This document shows positions 6,904 through 11,252 of a DNA stretch of 11,252 nt, in pieces (within the stretch, counting starts at the first letter, position 1; the number at the start of each line of letters is the position of its first letter). The DNA comes from Crocinitomicaceae bacterium (GTDB lineage Bacteria; Bacteroidota; Bacteroidia; Flavobacteriales_D; Crocinitomicaceae). Where the stretch lies: contig JALWLM010000417.1 in assembly GCA_027084145.1 (NCBI GenBank), forward strand, positions 1-11,252. Reading direction: 5' to 3'. The translations under genes and the position numbers were made by a program. Under the pieces are notes generated by a model, which searched no databases, had not been told where the DNA came from, and worked only from the letters and a program-made list of their open reading frames with translations.

Positions 6904-6940
6904 TAAACAAAAACAAGAGAGCCCTTTTAGGACCCTCTTG
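6904..6940 (-). terminator. Rho-independent terminator after the PorV/PorQ-like gene
   Basis: On the minus strand CAAGAGGGTCC and GGGCTCTCTTG surround a five-base TAAAA loop and are followed by TTTTTGTTTA. As minus-strand RNA the 11-bp stem pairs throughout, with two G-U wobbles; as plus-strand RNA those positions become A-C mismatches and no T-run follows. The hairpin begins 21 bases after the stop codon at 6962, so it ends the operon containing the large exported protein and its barrel partner. Confidence 0.8.
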
Positions 6941-6961
6941 ATAAAATCATTCTTTTATATT

Positions 6962-8017
6962 TTATTTCAAACTAATCGTACAACCAATAGTATGAATAAT
7001 TCCAAATGTTCCTGCGAAACGTGCTGCATATTCAACACCTAAAGCAGTTTTATTTTCTCCAACTAAAGCATCAACTGAAAAACCTGCTGTTGGTCCTACC
7101 AATGCATTAGATCTATTTTCTACATTAAAAATACCCTTTTCATAAACATATCCCGCTCTAAGGTTGAATGCTAACTTATCCGTTGTCATTCCGTAATCTA
7201 ACCCTAAAGCATATTGATCTTTAAAGAAAGAATTAGCTTGGAAAGCAAAAGAGGCATTTAATTTACTACTTTCTGTGAAAATAAAATCGTAAGACGCTCC
7301 TATAGCCAATAAAGAAGGCAGTTCATATTGTGCTGATCTTTGTTCTAATGTAGCCGTTTGTCCATTAGAAACATAATTGACTTGCGTAGCAAAACCATCT
7401 CCTTTAAATTTCATTACAGGTCCCACATTTCTTAATGTAATCCCAAATTTAATTTGTTCTTGTTCTCCTGTAACATATCTAACTCCCGCATCAATTGCTA
7501 TCCCTGAAGCTTTTAAATCTGCAATACTTTGAGAAATCACTTTAAAATTAATTCCCCCTGATATTGAATTAGAGAACGTTCTCGCATATCCTACACTAAA
7601 TACATTTGCTCTAGGTGAAAATTCTCCAATATTCCCTTCAGGGTTATTAACTGTTGTAATCGGAATATCTCCAAAATTCATTGATTGAATACTCACTGTA
7701 AGAACTCCTTCTTCTGATATTCTCTGAGATAAACCAACAGCATTTAATCCTATCCCTGAAATTTTCCCCATCCAATTGGTATGATTAAACTTAATCTGTG
7801 TTTTATCTGTAAAAGCAGTTCCTGCAATATTTAAAAATGATGCTTCCAAGCCATTTGTGGATGCAATACCTGCTCCTCCGGCTGCACTATTTCTTGCCCA
7901 TGGATTAATCAAAAGATGAGAAGCTCCTGCTGATCCTATACGGTCTTCATTTCCTGCATTTACAGAAGAAACTGTCAACGCAACTAAACCAACAATTAAA
8001 AATCTTTTATAATTCAT
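6962..8017 (-). CDS. PorV/PorQ family outer-membrane beta-barrel protein
   Basis: This encodes 351 residues. Signal peptide 1-21 (LIVGLVALTVSSVNA). The mature N-terminus, GSAGASHLLINPWARNSAAGGAGIASTNGLEASFLNIAGTAF (28-69), follows the PorV/PorQ pattern of a Gly-Ala-Ser start, an Ala-Arg turn, Gly-Gly-Ala and an Asn-x-Ala-Gly motif. The rest is alternating beta-strand sequence with Gly/Asn turns, consistent with a barrel related to the FadL/UPF0164 fold. In the type IX pathway PorV binds cargo C-terminal domains and shuttles them to the attachment complex, while PorQ serves with PorZ. This gene starts 20 bases after the large exported protein's stop codon and is followed by a terminator, so the two form a cargo-barrel operon; a dedicated role in exporting or anchoring that cargo is inference. 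It is probably a paralogue rather than the core PorV. Confidence 0.82.
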   Translation of the reverse strand: MNYKRFLIVGLVALTVSSVNAGNEDRIGSAGASHLLINPWARNSAAGGAGIASTNGLEASFLNIAGTAFTDKTQIKFNHTNWMGKISGIGLNAVGLSQRISEEGVLTVSIQSMNFGDIPITTVNNPEGNIGEFSPRANVFSVGYARTFSNSISGGINFKVISQSIADLKASGIAIDAGVRYVTGEQEQIKFGITLRNVGPVMKFKGDGFATQVNYVSNGQTATLEQRSAQYELPSLLAIGASYDFIFTESSKLNASFAFQANSFFKDQYALGLDYGMTTDKLAFNLRAGYVYEKGIFNVENRSNALVGPTAGFSVDALVGENKTALGVEYAARFAGTFGIIHTIGCTISLK

Positions 8018-8037
8018 AACTTGTTTATTATATCTTA

Positions 8038-11000
8038 TTAAATACCTTGTAAATCAATTTGTCTAACTCCTCCGAAGAATTTCAATACCACTTCTCCAAC
8101 TTCCGGAATTTCTACGTGAATCAAATATACTCCACTTGCAATAGGAACTCCTTTGTGGTTTTTCATGTCCCAATCCAAGTAAGTTTGAGGACTGTCTTTC
8201 TTGTAAGATCTTACCAGACGTCCATTACTTGTATAAATATTCACAGAACATTTTTCCGGTAGATTCGTGATTTTTACTCTTGTATCTAATCTGTTTCTTT
8301 CATAGTCCGAATAGCCATAATAAGGATTTGGAACAACTCTAATATTATTTAATACTTCGGAAAGTACTTTTTCTTCTCCATAACCTGTCGCCAAATCACT
8401 CATATCCCAAGCATACATCGGTGAACCTCCATTAGGTCCTCCATTCGTATTTCCTTCCGTATAGAAATCTTTATATTCTTTAGATACTCTTACACGTATT
8501 CTTACGTCTGTATCTAACACATTTTTATTTGGTGCTTTCCAAAAATATCCCACCCAAGACATATTTCCATATACTTTTTTCTTAGCTGTAGCATTGTTTT
8601 GCTCAATTAACAACCAGTCTTGATACAATTCATTTGTTGCTAAATTTTCAGCTACTGATGGAACATAAGCCGGATAATTAACTCCTTGCAAATGTCTATT
8701 AATATCTTTCTTTTGATAGTTAAAGATATATATAGGATGCATACCTCCCATTAATGGATTTCCATTAACATCCACTAATCGATCTGAAGGATTCCAAATC
8801 ATATCAGCTCCATTATCAGACATTAAGAAAGAGTTTTCTCCAAATGCCATATATAATCTTGCTCCTGATTCTACATCAATTGCATATCCCGGAAACCAGC
8901 CCATACCGGTTGTTCCACTTCCATCAGGATTACCATCCTTATCCACGCTAAGACTCTTTCTCATTGCTCCCGGTTGAGCTCCTCCAACATTTGTAGCAAC
9001 ATCTCTTCCCAATTCAATTACCGGACATCTTGTCCATTTTGATTTGTCTGAAGTTATCACAATCTCAACACTTGGTAAGAACTTTAATGAAGAATGCTGT
9101 TTATACAAACCGGGGGATGTTGTACCATAATATACCATTGGCATAAAAGAACCTTCATAACCTACCAATCGATGAGGTGCTATAGAACCATCTAATATTT
9201 TAGCAAATTTCTTTTCCGGATCCACCCCTATTGCATCGGGATACGAACAATTCTGTAAATAATCAGGTATATTCGGATCCAAAGTACAAGGGTTAGGATC
9301 ATTAGGGTCAAATATCCCCGATCTGATCCAGTTTGTAGGATAGAAAACATCGTTGTCGGTTACCGGTAATAACCAAGCTTTGGAACTATCTTTGTATTCA
9401 ATTGTTGCTTCTAACAATTCTACAGTTTTATCAATATCAGCTGTTGAACCATTTTCAGGTGATTGATATTTTTTCTGATTAATTGTAACCGAAATTCCCC
9501 ATTCCGGTATCAACTGTTCATTTTCTACAGCCACTGAAAAATCAGAATAAACAGATTCTATTAATGATCCTCCGGGAGCATCATAACGATTAATGACCCA
9601 CTTAGCTGTATCTGCTCCATTATCAATAGGGTTTTTATTGTAATCTACAAATTTACACTCAAAATAACCATCTGCCACATTCAGAGGGTCTATGACTTTT
9701 ACACTAATCGGACCTCTTCCATTCTCATAAGTCGGATTAATTAAATACCCAGAACTTACAATTATTTCTTCCGATTGAGTTGTTAAATCCAATATATTTC
9801 CTCCGTTTCCATGTCCATCTAATCTTGTAATTTTAGGACCGTCTCCATATTCTGCATTTTGAACCAATCCTCCTGCTTCCGGTCTTGGATCATGCGGGAT
9901 TGCTTCTACCGCTTTAATTGAAGAACCATCATGTCCTAAACGAGAAGAAATGTATGGCATTTTTTGTCCATCTAAATATAACGGATCATTCGGATCATAA
10001 GGCTTAAATTCATTATGTGCATAAGCTAACGCAATATAGTAATAACGCTTATGATTGATTAACCTTCTATCTCCTTGAGCAAATTTATCTTCTGTAATTA
10101 AGAAAGAGTGTCTAATTCCTTTATTTTCCGCATCGACCATTTTTTGCGGGATTGAAAAACCTAACTCTTCATCAAAAACAAAGTTGATTAAATCTTCAAC
10201 ATTATTTTTAAGGTCACATTGCGCTACTAATTGAGATTTGTTGTCATCTCTAATATCCGCTACGGATGCTTGCTCATCAATCATTTGGAAAATTTGATAT
10301 CCTTCAAATCTGTAAAATCTATCTAAAGTAGGATCTGTAATATTTACTTCATCTTCCACTTTATATTGTTCCTTATAATTGTTGGAAGACGGTGGGTTTG
10401 AAATTGTTAATACCAATTCATTTTCCAATTCTTGAATTTCTAATTGTGGTGCATAAGGCGGTTCCAATATTTTAAAGCAAGCATCAAAAAGTGCTTGTGC
10501 TTTAGTATCAGCTTGCTTCATAGCTTCTACCGAAGCAAATAAACCGGTTTGATTACTTCTTCCGTAAACAATCCCCACAGTAATATTATTTACTGCTCCG
10601 GGTCTTAAAGTAAACGGTCCTGCAGATTGAACGAAACGTCTATCTCCAACAGGGTTAGAAGTTCCCGAACCATCAGTATCCACTTCACTCCAATCAAATC
10701 CCGGATCAGTTCCTGCTGTCGCCCAATGCAAAGGATCTGAATCATGAGGGAATACGTAAGTTGTAGGAATTGTTGTTGCTCCTTGACTTCCGGCTAAACC
10801 TGTTCCTCCATAAACAATTTGATCTCCATTTTGCCAAAAACCTCTCATATAGTTGTAAAATTCTTGAGCATTAGAAGGATCATTTTGAGGAAAGGCTGCT
10901 CCATTTGTATAATAAGTAAATAAACGCATACCAAAACGTTCATTGTCGACAACACCATCCGAATATCCTACTCCTATTCCCGAATAAACAATTCCTGTAT

Positions 11001-11252
11001 CTGCAAGAGCTTGAGCAACTGTTGGTACGACCATTGTATTTGTAACCGTATCAAAGTAAGGTCCAACATTATCTCTTCCATCCGCATCTTGATAAGGCCC
11101 TTCAAAAAAGTCACACCCTATTGCAGGAGGATTATTTCCATAACCTAAATTACCACTTACAGCATCATCAAAAGCATCTCCGTTAAACATATACCCAAGT
11201 CCTCTGGACACATCGCATCCTGCATAGTCATCATTATACCCTCCTACATCGG
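8038..11252 (-). CDS. Large exported surface protein with FlgD/T9SS-like C-terminal domain; N-terminus beyond the window
   Basis: About 1,070 residues are visible and the frame stays open through the right edge, reading DVGGYNDDYAGCDVSRGL before the GTG at 11211, so that GTG is not the start and the signal peptide lies outside. The visible N-terminal part has GCD repeats near aromatic and Gly-rich turns (GCDFFEGPY). A fibronectin-III-like stretch begins near 10475 (EPPYAPQLEIQELENELVL). The middle is long, Asn/Asp/Gly/Pro-rich and beta-strand-like with no catalytic motif I recognise. The last 105 residues (about 8041-8355) begin IRVVPNPYYG and continue VKITNLPEKCSVNIYTSNG, LDWDMKNHKGVPIASGVYLI, typical of FlgD-Ig-like or type IX sorting domains. 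After that it runs on to GEVVLKFFGGVRQIDLQGI instead of ending soon after the last strand. Probably a cell-surface or secreted structural protein handled by the PorV-like product encoded next. Confidence 0.8.
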   Translation of the reverse strand, partial: DVGGYNDDYAGCDVSRGLGYMFNGDAFDDAVSGNLGYGNNPPAIGCDFFEGPYQDADGRDNVGPYFDTVTNTMVVPTVAQALADTGIVYSGIGVGYSDGVVDNERFGMRLFTYYTNGAAFPQNDPSNAQEFYNYMRGFWQNGDQIVYGGTGLAGSQGATTIPTTYVFPHDSDPLHWATAGTDPGFDWSEVDTDGSGTSNPVGDRRFVQSAGPFTLRPGAVNNITVGIVYGRSNQTGLFASVEAMKQADTKAQALFDACFKILEPPYAPQLEIQELENELVLTISNPPSSNNYKEQYKVEDEVNITDPTLDRFYRFEGYQIFQMIDEQASVADIRDDNKSQLVAQCDLKNNVEDLINFVFDEELGFSIPQKMVDAENKGIRHSFLITEDKFAQGDRRLINHKRYYYIALAYAHNEFKPYDPNDPLYLDGQKMPYISSRLGHDGSSIKAVEAIPHDPRPEAGGLVQNAEYGDGPKITRLDGHGNGGNILDLTTQSEEIIVSSGYLINPTYENGRGPISVKVIDPLNVADGYFECKFVDYNKNPIDNGADTAKWVINRYDAPGGSLIESVYSDFSVAVENEQLIPEWGISVTINQKKYQSPENGSTADIDKTVELLEATIEYKDSSKAWLLPVTDNDVFYPTNWIRSGIFDPNDPNPCTLDPNIPDYLQNCSYPDAIGVDPEKKFAKILDGSIAPHRLVGYEGSFMPMVYYGTTSPGLYKQHSSLKFLPSVEIVITSDKSKWTRCPVIELGRDVATNVGGAQPGAMRKSLSVDKDGNPDGSGTTGMGWFPGYAIDVESGARLYMAFGENSFLMSDNGADMIWNPSDRLVDVNGNPLMGGMHPIYIFNYQKKDINRHLQGVNYPAYVPSVAENLATNELYQDWLLIEQNNATAKKKVYGNMSWVGYFWKAPNKNVLDTDVRIRVRVSKEYKDFYTEGNTNGGPNGGSPMYAWDMSDLATGYGEEKVLSEVLNNIRVVPNPYYGYSDYERNRLDTRVKITNLPEKCSVNIYTSNGRLVRSYKKDSPQTYLDWDMKNHKGVPIASGVYLIHVEIPEVGEVVLKFFGGVRQIDLQGI

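Noticed and set aside
8059..8262. 67-codon plus-strand open frame opposite the end of the large exported protein
   Set aside because: Antisense to the conserved C-terminal domain; no family resemblance.
11209..11211. GTG as the start codon of the large protein
   Set aside because: The frame continues upstream without a stop to the window edge with sequence of the same character, and no signal peptide follows the GTG.

Overview
The window looks like chromosomal DNA from a Bacteroidota bacterium, most likely an AT-rich member of the Flavobacteriia or a near relative. The evidence is a PorP/SprF-family protein, a PorV/PorQ-family barrel, PKD and PD40 domains, a DUF1573 domain, lipoprotein signals, few Shine-Dalgarno sites, and TAnnTTTG-type -7 boxes ahead of several genes. 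There are no tRNA, rRNA, CRISPR or recognisable mobile-element sequences, and no gene-free stretch longer than about 85 bases.

Layout. At the left edge is the start of a minus-strand lipoprotein (1-183, cut by the edge), probably of the small Rieske-like family. Only 24 bases away, divergently, begins a plus-strand run: a small, extremely basic lipoprotein (208-480), a PorP/SprF outer-membrane protein (512-1504), and, overlapping it, a 744-residue periplasmic protein with TPR, PD40, OmpA-like and DUF1573-like parts (1486-3720). A membrane acyltransferase of the DUF1624/HGSNAT type follows on the plus strand (3755-4891) with its own -7 box. From there everything is on the minus strand: an exported SGNH hydrolase with a PKD domain (4884-5963, overlapping the acyltransferase tail to tail by 8 bases), a HIT-family protein (6013-6402) one base after greA (6404-6877), then a terminator, and finally a gene pair made of a PorV/PorQ-family barrel (6962-8017) downstream of a very large exported protein with a FlgD/T9SS-like C-terminal domain (8038 to beyond the right edge).

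How they may work together. Two separate clusters carry type IX secretion/gliding relatives. The left one resembles PorP/PorE-type envelope anchoring (outer-membrane protein, periplasmic OmpA-like partner and a cationic lipoprotein). The right one pairs a probable secreted cargo with a PorV/PorQ-like barrel that may handle it. These are family-level inferences; neither cluster contains the core secretion motor genes. GreA and the HIT protein are housekeeping. No anti-phage or similar new system is visible; the most interesting material is the unusual domain fusion and the basic lipoprotein in the left cluster, and the large protein/PorV pair on the right.
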